A stretch of 20,244 nt of DNA from Deltaproteobacteria bacterium (GTDB lineage Bacteria; Bdellovibrionota; UBA1018; UBA923), in the NCBI GenBank assembly GCA_016194795.1, contig JACQAX010000205.1, forward strand, positions 1 to 20,244, in the 5' to 3' direction. Of the stretch, positions 12,982 through 20,244 are shown one piece after another. Below the pieces are notes generated by a model. It worked only from the letters and a program-made list of their open reading frames with translations, was not told the origin of the DNA and ran no database searches. The position numbers were made by a program, and so were the translations under genes. The stretch's first letter is position 1. Each line of letters begins with the position of its first letter.

Positions 12982-14048
12982 TTATTTAGCCCCGACGAAG
13001 AGCAGGTGTAAGTCCTGGAGATTGTTACCCGTGGGTCCAGTTACCACGAGGCAACCGGCCGCCTCGAGCGCCGGCTCGGCGTTGAATTCCGCGAGGCTGC
13101 GCTCGCCGTCAAGGCCTGCGGCGCCGATCCGCTCCCAACTCGTGCCGTCGACCAGCGCGCCAGCCGCTTTCGAGCTGCCGTCGCGGCCGTCGGTCCCGGC
13201 GGCCAGAAACGCCCAGCCGCCCTTGGCGCGCCCGAGCCGTGCCAGCTCGAGCGCGAGCTGCAACGAGCGTCCGCCGATTCCCGTCCGCGCGCCGGCGGGC
13301 GTGCGAACGACCGGCTCGCCGACGGCAACGGTCAGGCCTGGTCTTGCTTCGGTTCCCCAGAGTCGTGCGGCGTACGCCGCCGCAAGCGCGCTGACCTCGC
13401 CTTCGACCGGCGTCGGATCGACGGCGACGCTCACCCCTACCAGTCTCGCCCGCGCCACCTCGGCCGCGGCATCGCGCGCGAGCGCCGGTCCCGCCACGAG
13501 CACGTGGCGCACGCCCGTCGACTTCGCCGTCTCGACCAGCGCGGCTCGCGCGAGCTCGCTCGTCGCGGGCGAAAGCCTTCGTTCGAGAATCGCGGCGGCA
13601 TCGTCGAGCGTGGTCGGATCGGGCGCGAGCGGTCCCGAGCCCACCACGTCAAAGGCGTCGCCGACCACGTCCGAAAGCACGAGCGCGGTGACGCCGCAGC
13701 TGAAAGCCGCGGCGAGCTGCCCGCCCTTCACCTTCGAGAGGTGTTTTCTGACCGTGTTGAGCTCGGCGATCGGCGCGCCCGCCGCCATCAGCTCACGCGC
13801 CACGCGCGCTTTTCCCACGTGCGAAAAGCCCGGAGCTTGGCGAGCGCGCCTTCAGCCATCCGAGCCACGGCTTTGCCCGCGCCGAAGACGCGAAGCTTCC
13901 CGCGCTCGGCCAGCTTCACGTCGAAGCGGGCGCGCGGGATCGCAAGGCCCTTGTCGCCGTCCCGGGGCTCGACCAGATCGAAGACCAGGCGCTCCGGCGC
14001 GACGCGCTCGAGCGCCTCGCGAAAGATCGCCTCGAGCGTCTCGGCCTT
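12982..14048 (-). pseudogene. Glycerate 2-kinase (DUF4147/MOFRL type), internally deleted and frameshifted
   Basis: Remnant of a glycerate kinase. The 3' part (13818 to 12982, 278 codons) has the hallmark NTVRKHLSKVKGGQLA, a SDVVGD motif, SGPLAPDPTT and the C-terminal MOFRL domain (FLAAGTDGRDG, then TGPTGNNLQDL). The 5' part lies in another frame from about 14048 to 13788; it has an AIFREALERVAPERLV helix and the FGAGKAVARMA motif with the catalytic-type Lys. Between them roughly 70-90 residues expected in the family are absent, including the Gly-rich SGGGSA-type nucleotide loop. The 5' part has no ATG, GTG or TTG at its beginning. It follows topoisomerase VI A directly. The remaining 278-codon ORF is very unlikely to be an active kinase. 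Confidence 0.8.
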
Positions 14049-15110
14049 AGACGTAAACGCCCTTTTTGATCTTCTCGATGATGATCTTCTCGGGCATCGT
14101 CGGATCGCGCGGGTCGACCGAGAAGAACGCCTGCTGCTCGCAGCGTCTCTTGTTCTTCAAAAGCCAGTGCAGGATCTCGGAGAGGCCCTTGTTCTTCTTG
14201 TCCTGGAAGAACGGGTCGTTTTTCAGGGCGTCTTCCGCCTTTTTCAACGCGCGCACTTCCTGCGCGTCCGTCTCTTTCACCGGGTAGTCGTTGAGGTCGT
14301 ACTTCTTGATGTCCTCGGGCAGCACGCCAAGGAAGCGCACCTCGGGTGCCGAGTAGTCCGAGTTGCGGATGAGCGAGGCGGCCGAGCCGGCTTTGAGCGT
14401 ACGGAAGATGTTCTGCATGGTGTATGCGTCAAGGTCGCCGAAGAAGTAGAGCGGCACGCGCAGCTCGTCCTGGATCAGCTTGCACCAGCCGCGCACGGCG
14501 TTCGAGGGCACGCCCTGGGCGCCGATGAGGATGGCGTTGTTTCGCTTGGTGAAGCCGTTGGCCTGCAGGGTGTTGGCCGTGCCTTCAGCTTCGACAGGTC
14601 GATCGTGGCCTTCTCGCCGCTGGGCAGGGTTTCGGTGACGACGAGCTGCTGCGAGTAGGTCTGGCCGCCGCGGTCGTTGGCGTAGCAGTTCACCTCTTCG
14701 CGGTAGCACTCGAGCATCTCGCAGATGAAGTCGATCGTCGCATCGGACTCGTCCTGGTCGGTGAAGTCGAGCGGCTTGAGCTTACCGTTGTGCTTCACCT
14801 CGCCTTTGGCGATGTAGTACAGCTCGCGCTTCGTGTTGACCGCGCCGGTGTCGATGTTTCGGAGCAGCACCTCGAGGAGAAAAATCGCGCGCGACATCTT
14901 CTTCACCGACGAGACGTTCAGCTCGGTGCGAACCTTCTTCGGGCCGGGCGTGAGGTAGCCGATCTTGGGATTGTACTTCGAGTTGTCGAGCGAGCACTTC
15001 GTCGCGAACAGCACCGGGCGCTTGGCCTTCTCGAGATCGGCGAGCAGGCGCGAGCAGAGGTCTTTGGACAGCTTGGGAATGATGTTGTCGAGGGCGGCGG
15101 ATTTACTCAT
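14047..15110 (-). pseudogene. top6A: DNA topoisomerase VI subunit A, frameshifted
   Basis: A Spo11-like subunit that makes the double-strand break in type IIB topoisomerase. The first frame (ATG 15110) carries the winged-helix CAP domain with TKRELYYIAKG (93-103); Y99 is the likely catalytic tyrosine. The second frame carries the Toprim domain: ILIGAQGVPSNAVRGW, then FFGDLDAYT with the metal-binding acidic residues, and an ending rich in Lys. The frames join near 14585-14595, in the IDLSKL/AEGTANTL region, where one added base restores one protein of about 354 residues, the normal size. All motifs are intact, so either the break is recent or it is a sequence error. The start overlaps the subunit B stop by ATGA. 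Confidence 0.85.
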
Positions 15111-16613
15111 TTGGCAGCTCCTTTACCGGCTTTTTCAGCCTTTTCGGCGGCGGCCTCGACCTTGGCCTGCTCGGCCTGGATGACGATGGCGTCGGCGTGC
15201 TCGAACTCTTCCTTGGCCGCCTTGGCGTCGCGGCCCAGGATCTTGACGAGGCCGTCCTCGGCCTTTTTCTTGCGCGTGGCCGGGGCGTCGGTGATGCGGC
15301 AGAGGCCGTCGACGAGAATCGGGCAGAACTGCTCGATGTAGCGCAGCTTCTCCTCAAGGTCGTTGGCGCGGCCCTCGCGGCGGATGTGGCGCGAGAGCTT
15401 CTGGCCGGCCTGCATGAGCGCGCGACGGATCTCTTCCACGAGCTCGTCGGAAGCGTCGACCGTCTCTTTGGAGGCGTTCTTGAACTTGATGAAGGGGCTC
15501 ACGACCGAGACGGCGATGACGTACGGGCCCGTCGGGATGCTGTTGCGGGACTGCTGGAGCTCGTAGGCGCGCCAGTTGACGGACTCGATGGCCTGAACGA
15601 TCGCGCAGGCGCTCTTGTCGAACTGGAGCGGCACGCGGTTGGCGAAGCGGAGCACGGTGGCCGGCGTCTCGGCGTCGGTGTCGGCGATGCGATCCTCGAG
15701 GCGCGCGATGGCCACCTCGACCTGCACGGGCTTGAAATCGCAGATCGTCGGCTTGCGCGAGATGACCGAGAAGAAGTTGATCGCGCCCATGCGCTTGATC
15801 GAGTGCGAGAGCGACTCCTCGCCGATCGAGAGCACCGACTTCGTGCTCGGGGCCATGAGCTGGGTGTTCTGGATGATCTGGAAGAGCGCCTTGAAGTCGG
15901 CCTCGCCGGTCGAGTCGACGCTCTTGGAAAGCACGGCGGGCTTGACGCCGTTTTTCTTGAGATCGGCGAGCGTCCCGTCGCTCACGCGCGAGAAGCCTTT
16001 CTTGAGCCAGCGTCGTGCCGCTCAGATAGTTGAGAATGCCGCCCTCGCCGTTGAGCTGCACGCGCCCGTCGATGACGAACTCGACGGAAACGCCATGCGG
16101 CCGGTCCCAGTCGATCGACTCCTTGTTCTTGATCACGCCCTTGTTGTGCTTGATGTCGACTTCGACGGTGGCCTTGATCGCCTTGCGCATGTCCTTCGTC
16201 TTGCTGATGACGAGCGCGCCCTGGGCGTTGGTGAGCTGGGCCCACGTCGTGGCCGCCGAGATGCCGATGCCCTGCTGGCCTCGCGAGCAGCGGCCGCGGC
16301 CGAACTTGCTGGAGGCGAGGTACTCGCCGAAGACCTGGGAGATGAGCTCGGCCGGCAGGCCCGGGCCGTTGTCGGTGACGGTGATGCGCACCTGATCCGA
16401 GTTCTTCAGCGTTCCGGCGCCGAGCCGCTCGATCTCCACCGTGATGTCCGGCAGGATCTCGGCGTCTTCGCAGGCGTCGAGCGCGTTGTCGACCGCCTCC
16501 TTGAGCGTCGTGAGGACGGCTTTCGTCGAGGACGAAAAGCCGACCTGCTGCAGGTTCTTCGAAAAATATTCGGCCGTGCTGCTCGATGTGATCTTGTTGG
16601 ACTTGGCTGCCAT
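15107..16613 (-). pseudogene. top6B: DNA topoisomerase VI subunit B, frameshifted
   Basis: The GHKL-type ATPase subunit that, with subunit A, passes one DNA duplex through another. The first frame (ATG 16613) has the Bergerat fold: EAVDNALDAC (39-48, N43), DNGPGLP (81-87), then the lid and Gly loop GRGQQGIG-like RGQQGIGISAATTW (111-124). A second frame, from about 16010 to 15107, continues with GTLADLKKNGVKP, then the transducer domain (GPYVIAVSVVSPFIKFKN) and an Ala/Lys/Glu-rich tail. The join is at the plus-strand stretch around 15990-16015. One base must be removed, or two added, near minus-strand CAAGAAAGGC. The repaired length, about 502 residues, is normal. A sigma-70-like promoter lies just upstream. 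Confidence 0.87.
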
Positions 16614-16623
16614 CCTTCTATCA

Positions 16624-16650
16624 ATAATATATCCTCACGAGCGCTGTCAA
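16624..16650 (-). promoter_or_regulatory. Sigma-70-like promoter of the topoisomerase VI operon
   Basis: On the minus strand a perfect TTGACA (16645-16650) is followed after 15 nt by TATTAT (16624-16629), within an AT-rich patch. The expected transcription start near 16617 leaves only about 4 nt before the ATG at 16613. AAGG abuts the ATG, so initiation would be nearly leaderless. Confidence 0.55.
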
Positions 16651-16734
16651 AAAACTTGTGAGTCACGCAGTGCGCTCATGGCGCATCGCTGGCTTGAGGA
16701 TTGCAGCTCCGCCATTCCGAAAGCGGAGGTCACC

Positions 16735-17850
16735 ATGCCGGATACGCGCGGAATCTTCACCGTTCGCAACACGCTTTTCGCCGTCGCGGCCGCAGCCGCA
16801 GCGCTGCTCCAGTCCTGCGGGAGCGACGATCCGGGAGCGAACCCGAACACCTCCGCCGGAGGAGCGGCAACCCCGAGTACCCTCGCCTTCAAAGACATCC
16901 GCCAGGACTCCCAGATGGGCAAACAGGAGGGGAACTGCCCCAAAACCATCCACATCGTCATTTTGACCGCGGGCGAGATCGACATTGACGATCAGGACGG
17001 CCGACAGGTCGCCAAAGGCAAGATCCCCGACCGCGACTTCGCCCAGATCGCGACGACGGCCAATCAGGTCGTCGAAGAAGGCATCGACCGCACTGGTGAG
17101 TGCGACGAGCGCCCCGCGAATCCGTCGCAGCAGAATGGCGGCCAGCAGTCGTTCATCACCGACAAGGACGGGCGGACGAGCCTCGTTTCGGCGCAGGTCG
17201 ACAGCCGCTCGTGTGACTTCTCGCGCGGAAAGAAAGGCTCCGATCTCGATCGCCTGATCATCGACATCACCGTGCGCGCATGCCGCGGCGAATTCCCGTT
17301 GCCAAGTCCCGCGCCGGAGCCCGAGCCGCGCCCCAGACCGACGCCCGTGCCGTCTCCGTCACCATCTCCGAGTCCGAGTCCGAGTCCGAGCCCAAGTCCA
17401 TCCCCGTCCCCTTCTCCAAGTCCGTCGCCCTCACCTAGCCCGACACCGACGCCGACGCCCACTCCGTCTCCGACGTTCACCATCATGCCGATGCCGTCGG
17501 GCAACACGGCCTGCGACGATGCGCTAAGCCGCCTCGCCGCCGACTTCGCTGCCGCACGCCGCTGCTCGGTCGATGCGGACTGCAACTTCGTCGACGACAA
17601 TCTCGCGATACGGCCGCACGACGATACCCAGGGCGGAGTCGTCGAGTTCGCCTGCAGTGACGCCACCCCTCGGCTGGTCGTGGCCAACGGCGACTACGTC
17701 GAATCCCACCGCGACCAGCTCGCGACCGATCTCGCGAACGCCGCGGGATGCGGCGTGCGCGCGCTGGCGACGTCGTGCGACGCTCAGGCCACGACGGCGC
17801 CTGGCAGCCGCGCGGCTTGCGCGGCGGGAGTGTGTCGCAAGGCTCGCTAG
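16735..17850 (+). CDS. Lipoprotein with Pro-Ser repeat linker and Cys-rich C-terminal domain
   Basis: A 371-residue exported lipoprotein of unknown function. The signal peptide ends in the lipobox LQSC with lipidation at Cys28; Gly at +2 favours the outer membrane. Residues ~45-190 form a first domain with three cysteines (ahead of PKTIHIV, in GECDERP, and in SRSCDF). A long Pro-Ser/Pro-Thr linker follows (about 200-245), probably a wall- or periplasm-spanning stalk. The C-terminal ~115 residues carry about seven cysteines, including a CSVDADCNF motif of the type seen in many deltaproteobacterial Cys-rich surface lipoproteins. The ATG at 16735 is chosen because GGAGG (16725-16729) precedes it by 5 nt and the signal peptide begins there. 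No enzyme motif is visible. Confidence 0.85.
   Translation: MPDTRGIFTVRNTLFAVAAAAAALLQSCGSDDPGANPNTSAGGAATPSTLAFKDIRQDSQMGKQEGNCPKTIHIVILTAGEIDIDDQDGRQVAKGKIPDRDFAQIATTANQVVEEGIDRTGECDERPANPSQQNGGQQSFITDKDGRTSLVSAQVDSRSCDFSRGKKGSDLDRLIIDITVRACRGEFPLPSPAPEPEPRPRPTPVPSPSPSPSPSPSPSPSPSPSPSPSPSPSPSPTPTPTPTPSPTFTIMPMPSGNTACDDALSRLAADFAAARRCSVDADCNFVDDNLAIRPHDDTQGGVVEFACSDATPRLVVANGDYVESHRDQLATDLANAAGCGVRALATSCDAQATTAPGSRAACAAGVCRKAR
17346..17475 (+). repeat. Pro-Ser/Pro-Thr coding microsatellite-like repeat
   Basis: Degenerate tandem six-base units of the form CCGAGT/CCATCT/CCGTCC encode the Pro-Ser linker of the lipoprotein, changing to CCGAC(A/G) units (Pro-Thr) at the end. Such repeats can gain or lose units in frame, so linker length may vary between strains. 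Confidence 0.9.
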
Positions 17851-17864
17851 GCGCGAGAGGCGCC

Positions 17865-18422
17865 TTAGAGCCGGCCCTCGTGCCGGAGCAGCACGAGCTT
17901 GAGGATGGCCGCGACGGAAAGCGAGTCGGTGATCGCGCCACGGCTCACGAGCGCATAGGCCTCGTCGAGAGTGACCTTCCGGATCTTCAGGCGCTCCGTC
18001 TCCTCGGGCTCGGCCGCGCCTTGCGTGAGACCGGTGGCGAGAAAGACGGCCGCGTACTCGTCGCTGACCGAGTTCGAAAGGTGCATCTCGACGATGCGCT
18101 CGAGCTTGCGAGCCACGAGGCCCGTCTCCTCCTTCAGCTCGCGCCGCGCCGTCGCCTCCAGCTCCTCGGCCGCCGGCGAGCCGCCCTCGGGAATCTCCCA
18201 CGAGTAGGAGCCGAGCGGGTAACGCCATTGCCCGACGAGCCAGATCTCCCCGTTCTCGTACGGAACCACGCCCACCGCGCGGTTCTTGAACTCGACGACG
18301 CCGTAGATGCCGGGCTTGCCGGCCGGCGTCAGGATCTCGTCCTCGCGCACGCGGATCCACGCGTTGTCGTAGACCTGGCGCGTGCCGCGTTTGGTGAAGG
18401 GATTGCCCTCGTCATCGGCCAC
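17865..18422 (-). CDS. Nudix hydrolase, ADP-ribose pyrophosphatase-like
   Basis: A 185-residue Nudix hydrolase that cleaves nucleoside diphosphates linked to another group. The full Nudix box runs from G80 to about residue 102: G80, E86, R94, E95, E98, E99 and G101 (ARRELKEETGL). The preceding WLVGQWRYPLGSYSWEIPEG (61-80) is the classic lead-in of the ADP-sugar/ADP-ribose pyrophosphatase subgroup (NudF-like), so ADP-ribose or a sugar nucleotide is the best substrate guess. The start is GTG at 18422, 14 nt after the cytochrome gene stop, with no clear SD. It is the last gene of the minus-strand run. Confidence 0.93.
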   Translation of the reverse strand: MADDEGNPFTKRGTRQVYDNAWIRVREDEILTPAGKPGIYGVVEFKNRAVGVVPYENGEIWLVGQWRYPLGSYSWEIPEGGSPAAEELEATARRELKEETGLVARKLERIVEMHLSNSVSDEYAAVFLATGLTQGAAEPEETERLKIRKVTLDEAYALVSRGAITDSLSVAAILKLVLLRHEGRL

Positions 18423-18436
18423 GGGTCACGACTCGC

Positions 18437-19261
18437 TCACTGGGGCGCCTGCTTGCGATCCTTCATGAACTCGAGGTAGTCGAGGATGCGCTCGACGTCG
18501 TCTTCTGAAAGATCTTTCGCGAACGACGGCATCTTGCTCGCCGCCCGGAACTGGCCCACGTCGCGGATGAACTTCCTGAGCGTCCCTTTGCTCCAGTACT
18601 CGGTAATGTTTTTCGGCACGTTCAGCTCGGGACCGATCGCCCCGCCCTCGAGATTGACCGAGTGGCAGCGCAGGCACTGGTTCTTGAAGAGCGCGAAACC
18701 CTTCAGCGCGTCGGAGCCCGCTTTGGCGTCATGGGGAAACGTCTTGGGGTATTTCTGCGCGAAGGTCGCCACCTCGATGCGCACGAGCTGGTAGGGGCGC
18801 GGGTACTCCTCGCCGAGCTTCGAGCCCTCCTCCCACACGACGTAAAACGGCGCGGGGTCGACCCACTGCTTGCCGGCCTTCTGCTTCTCGAAACGGCTCT
18901 GCCCCTTGGCGCGCCCGTGCTCCTCGAAGGCGACGACCGCGCGATGCGTGCGCGCCTTGGCCACCGCCAGAACGGGCGTGTAGCCGTCCTTCGCGGTGAA
19001 GAGCACCTCGTCGGCGCCCTCGGGGATGCCGCCGGCGAGCCCGAGCACGTCGCCCAGCGCGAAGCCGTCGTAGGTTTTCTTCTTGCCGCCGTAAAGCGAG
19101 TCCTCGATCGTCACCTGCACGGTCTTGAGCCGCTGCTTGAGGTAGGCGAGCTTGAAGACCTGGCTTTTCCCGTTGGTGACGAGCGTGAGCGTATCGGTAC
19201 CGCCATCGGCGACCGGACCGGCCAGCGCGGCGAGGGCCATCAGAACTTTAAGCGCGAGCAT
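18437..19261 (-). CDS. Exported c-type cytochrome with N-terminal molybdopterin-oxidoreductase-like domain
   Basis: A 274-residue periplasmic electron carrier. A signal peptide or anchor (residues 1-~18) is followed by a region at ~25-170 that resembles the fold of the sulfite-oxidase-type molybdopterin-binding domain (YDGFALGDVLGLAGG, then KDGYTPVLAVAKA, and a QLVRIEV strand). No cofactor Cys is obvious, so this part is probably structural. The C-terminal domain is a class I cytochrome c: heme motif CLRCH (196-200), GPELNVP (210-216) and the axial Met244 in SKMPSF. It starts 1 nt after the cupredoxin stop, so the two are very likely co-expressed and may exchange electrons. The electron donor and acceptor are unknown. 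Confidence 0.88.
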   Translation of the reverse strand: MLALKVLMALAALAGPVADGGTDTLTLVTNGKSQVFKLAYLKQRLKTVQVTIEDSLYGGKKKTYDGFALGDVLGLAGGIPEGADEVLFTAKDGYTPVLAVAKARTHRAVVAFEEHGRAKGQSRFEKQKAGKQWVDPAPFYVVWEEGSKLGEEYPRPYQLVRIEVATFAQKYPKTFPHDAKAGSDALKGFALFKNQCLRCHSVNLEGGAIGPELNVPKNITEYWSKGTLRKFIRDVGQFRAASKMPSFAKDLSEDDVERILDYLEFMKDRKQAPQ

Positions 19262-19262
19262 A

Positions 19263-19952
19263 TCAGTACTTGTCCGCGTCGCCGGCCTTGTAGGGCTGGC
19301 CTTGCTTGTTCAAGTGCTGCTTGACCGCCGTGCTGCGGTCTTTGAACACGATTTTAGCGGGGCCCGGCCCGCTCACGGCGGCCGAAGCCTCGTTGCCGGC
19401 CTCGTCGAGCGCCTTGAGGGTGACCTTCCCGGCCGGAACCTTGAGCGTGAACTCGCCGTCGGAGTTGGTGCGCGCATGGTACTCGTGCGGCGTCACGACG
19501 ATGACCGCGGTCATCTTCGGATGGATGTTGCAGAACACGTCGACGCGGCCCGGGCTCTTGAAGCGCACGACGCCGGCCTCGGGGCCCTTCTCGATCTTGC
19601 TCAGCGTCTTCTCGTCGTACTTCGCGTCGGCTTTGAACAGCCCGAGGTCGAAGGCGTTGCCCTTCGAGGCGGAGAAGACGTTGTGGAAGACGTGGTCCTC
19701 GTTCGGAAAGCGCACCGCCTGGCCGACCTCGACGATCTGCATGCGTGGGACGAAAGCCTTGTCCTCCTGTTTCATCTCGACGGTCGGCGGGTTCTTGGAG
19801 CGCTCGCCCGACGGCGCATCGACCCAGACCACCGCCTCGATGCCGCTCCCGCCCGCATCGACCACTTTTCCGCTCAGCTGCGCCGCAAGGGCGGAAGGCG
19901 CGCAGAGCGCGGCCGTCAAAATCAGGGCAAGAAACCGAAGACGATCTGCCAT
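19263..19952 (-). CDS. Periplasmic cupredoxin-like (plastocyanin-like) copper protein
   Basis: A 229-residue exported blue-copper-like protein, often labelled 'methylamine utilization protein' in databases. The signal peptide is cleaved near ALA-A (residue 23-24). Likely type 1 copper ligands are H90 (DHVFHNVF), then C141, H144 and M147 in VFCNIHPKM, the His-Cys-His-Met pattern of plastocyanins. A carboxypeptidase-regulatory-like beta domain follows (GEFTLKVPAGKVTLKALDEAG, 166-186). The ATG at 19952 has GAGGAG about 10 nt upstream. The gene is tightly linked to the downstream cytochrome c, suggesting electron transfer. Nothing here supports methylamine metabolism specifically. Confidence 0.9.
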   Translation of the reverse strand: MADRLRFLALILTAALCAPSALAAQLSGKVVDAGGSGIEAVVWVDAPSGERSKNPPTVEMKQEDKAFVPRMQIVEVGQAVRFPNEDHVFHNVFSASKGNAFDLGLFKADAKYDEKTLSKIEKGPEAGVVRFKSPGRVDVFCNIHPKMTAVIVVTPHEYHARTNSDGEFTLKVPAGKVTLKALDEAGNEASAAVSGPGPAKIVFKDRSTAVKQHLNKQGQPYKAGDADKY

Positions 19953-20089
19953 GTGTTTTGCTCTCCTCGAGATGTCGTGAAATTGCTGTTCAGCCCGATC
20001 AGTACGACGATTCCCAGGACGAGCCAGGCCAGGATCCAGACGATCTCGGCCTTATGGATCAAACCCGCGACGTCGACTTTCTCTTTCAT
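19922..20089 (-). CDS. Small single-span membrane protein (55 aa)
   Basis: A short ORF from ATG 20089 to TGA 19922-19924. After MKEKVDVAGLIHKAE comes one strongly hydrophobic helix (about residues 16-33, IVWILAWLVLGIVVLIGL), then a short polar tail. The ATG overlaps the stop of the preceding gene (ATGA), with AAGGTGG upstream as SD. The last 10 codons overlap the start of the cupredoxin gene in another frame. The position, coupled between an upstream gene and a cupredoxin/cytochrome pair, suggests a small membrane subunit or anchor of the same electron-transfer module. No family is recognised. Confidence 0.6.
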   Translation of the reverse strand: MKEKVDVAGLIHKAEIVWILAWLVLGIVVLIGLNSNFTTSRGEQNTWQIVFGFLP

Positions 20090-20244
20090 GCTGCCACCTT
20101 TTGGTCGATTGCCGCAAGCCGGTCTTCAGGCTCGACAAGAAAAAACACTTTGCTCGCTCCGGTCGCCGCGAGCCGGCGGTTCACGCATCGCACCAGGCGC
20201 TCTTCCAGAAGCTGGCGCCGCTCGGCGTGGGTGGCGGCCGTGTC
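20086..20244 (-). CDS. Unknown protein, C-terminal fragment
   Basis: An open frame of 52 codons that enters from the right edge and stops with TGA at 20086-20088, overlapping the next ATG by 4 nt. The visible end is a charged helix (HAERRQLLEERLVRCVNRR) followed by a strand-like KVFFLVEPEDRL and a final AAIDQKVAA. No family is recognised from this piece. Frame openness, composition and translational coupling support that it is coding. Confidence 0.6.
   Translation of the reverse strand, partial: DTAATHAERRQLLEERLVRCVNRRLAATGASKVFFLVEPEDRLAAIDQKVAA

Noticed and set aside
16441..16734. Upstream extension of the lipoprotein frame
   Set aside because: It would run antisense through Topo VI B; the SD and signal peptide place the start at 16735.
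17346..17475. Tandem short repeats considered as a CRISPR or regulatory array
   Set aside because: Units are six bases, degenerate and in frame, with no spacers; they simply encode Pro-Ser/Pro-Thr.
17064..17687. Minus-strand frame rich in Gly-Asp/Gly-Val repeats across the Pro-Ser region
   Set aside because: Reverse-complement reading of the Pro-Ser repeat; the plus strand has a signal peptide, lipobox and SD.

Overview
The window is a gene-dense, GC-rich bacterial chromosome segment with frequent 4-nt ATGA/GTGA gene overlaps and Shine-Dalgarno (SD) sequences ahead of several genes. The gene mix suggests a deltaproteobacterial-type lineage (Bdellovibrionota/Myxococcota-like). It includes a long aromatic amino acid hydroxylase, bacterial DNA topoisomerase VI, a Cys-rich lipoprotein with a Pro-Ser linker, and a cupredoxin plus cytochrome c module. 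This placement is inference and weak. No rRNA, tRNA, IS element, integrase or CRISPR array was seen.

Layout. 1-1857: 3' end of an aldehyde dehydrogenase, convergent with an FMN-binding glutamate-synthase-like protein. 1926-4787 (minus): a coupled operon of aromatic amino acid hydroxylase, a short-chain dehydrogenase broken by a frameshift, and a DUF423 membrane protein, closed by a hairpin terminator. 4827-5990: dinB (DNA polymerase IV), divergent from that operon by 39 nt. 6179-8910: a TetR regulator whose 3' end overlaps a B12-binding radical SAM protein. Upstream of the latter is a 54-aa membrane-protein ORF preceded by a sigma-54-like promoter. 8980-10585: an M48 lipoprotein protease convergent with, and overlapping, a UvrC-like GIY-YIG nuclease. 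10811-11976: a Gly-rich RRM RNA-binding protein and an outer-membrane-type protein that share a strong bidirectional terminator. 12065-12938: a small Cys-tailed protein convergent with an Nfu Fe-S carrier. 12982-16613 (minus): DNA topoisomerase VI B and A, then a glycerate kinase. All three are disrupted, by a frame change in each topoisomerase subunit and by an internal deletion in the kinase. 16735-17850: a Pro-Ser-repeat lipoprotein. 17865-20244 (minus): a tight run of an unknown gene end, a small membrane ORF, a cupredoxin, a cytochrome c fusion and a Nudix hydrolase.

How the genes may work together. The topoisomerase VI subunits overlap by ATGA and would have been co-translated. The 3' minus-strand run looks like a periplasmic electron-transfer module. 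The hydroxylase operon may serve aromatic amino acid metabolism. The most unusual content is the bacterial topoisomerase VI pair with one frame break in each subunit, two short membrane-protein ORFs that a 60-aa cut-off would miss, and a small Cys-tailed gene whose predicted transcription start falls on its own start codon. Four disrupted genes in 20 kb mean that either recent gene decay or consensus sequence errors must be considered.
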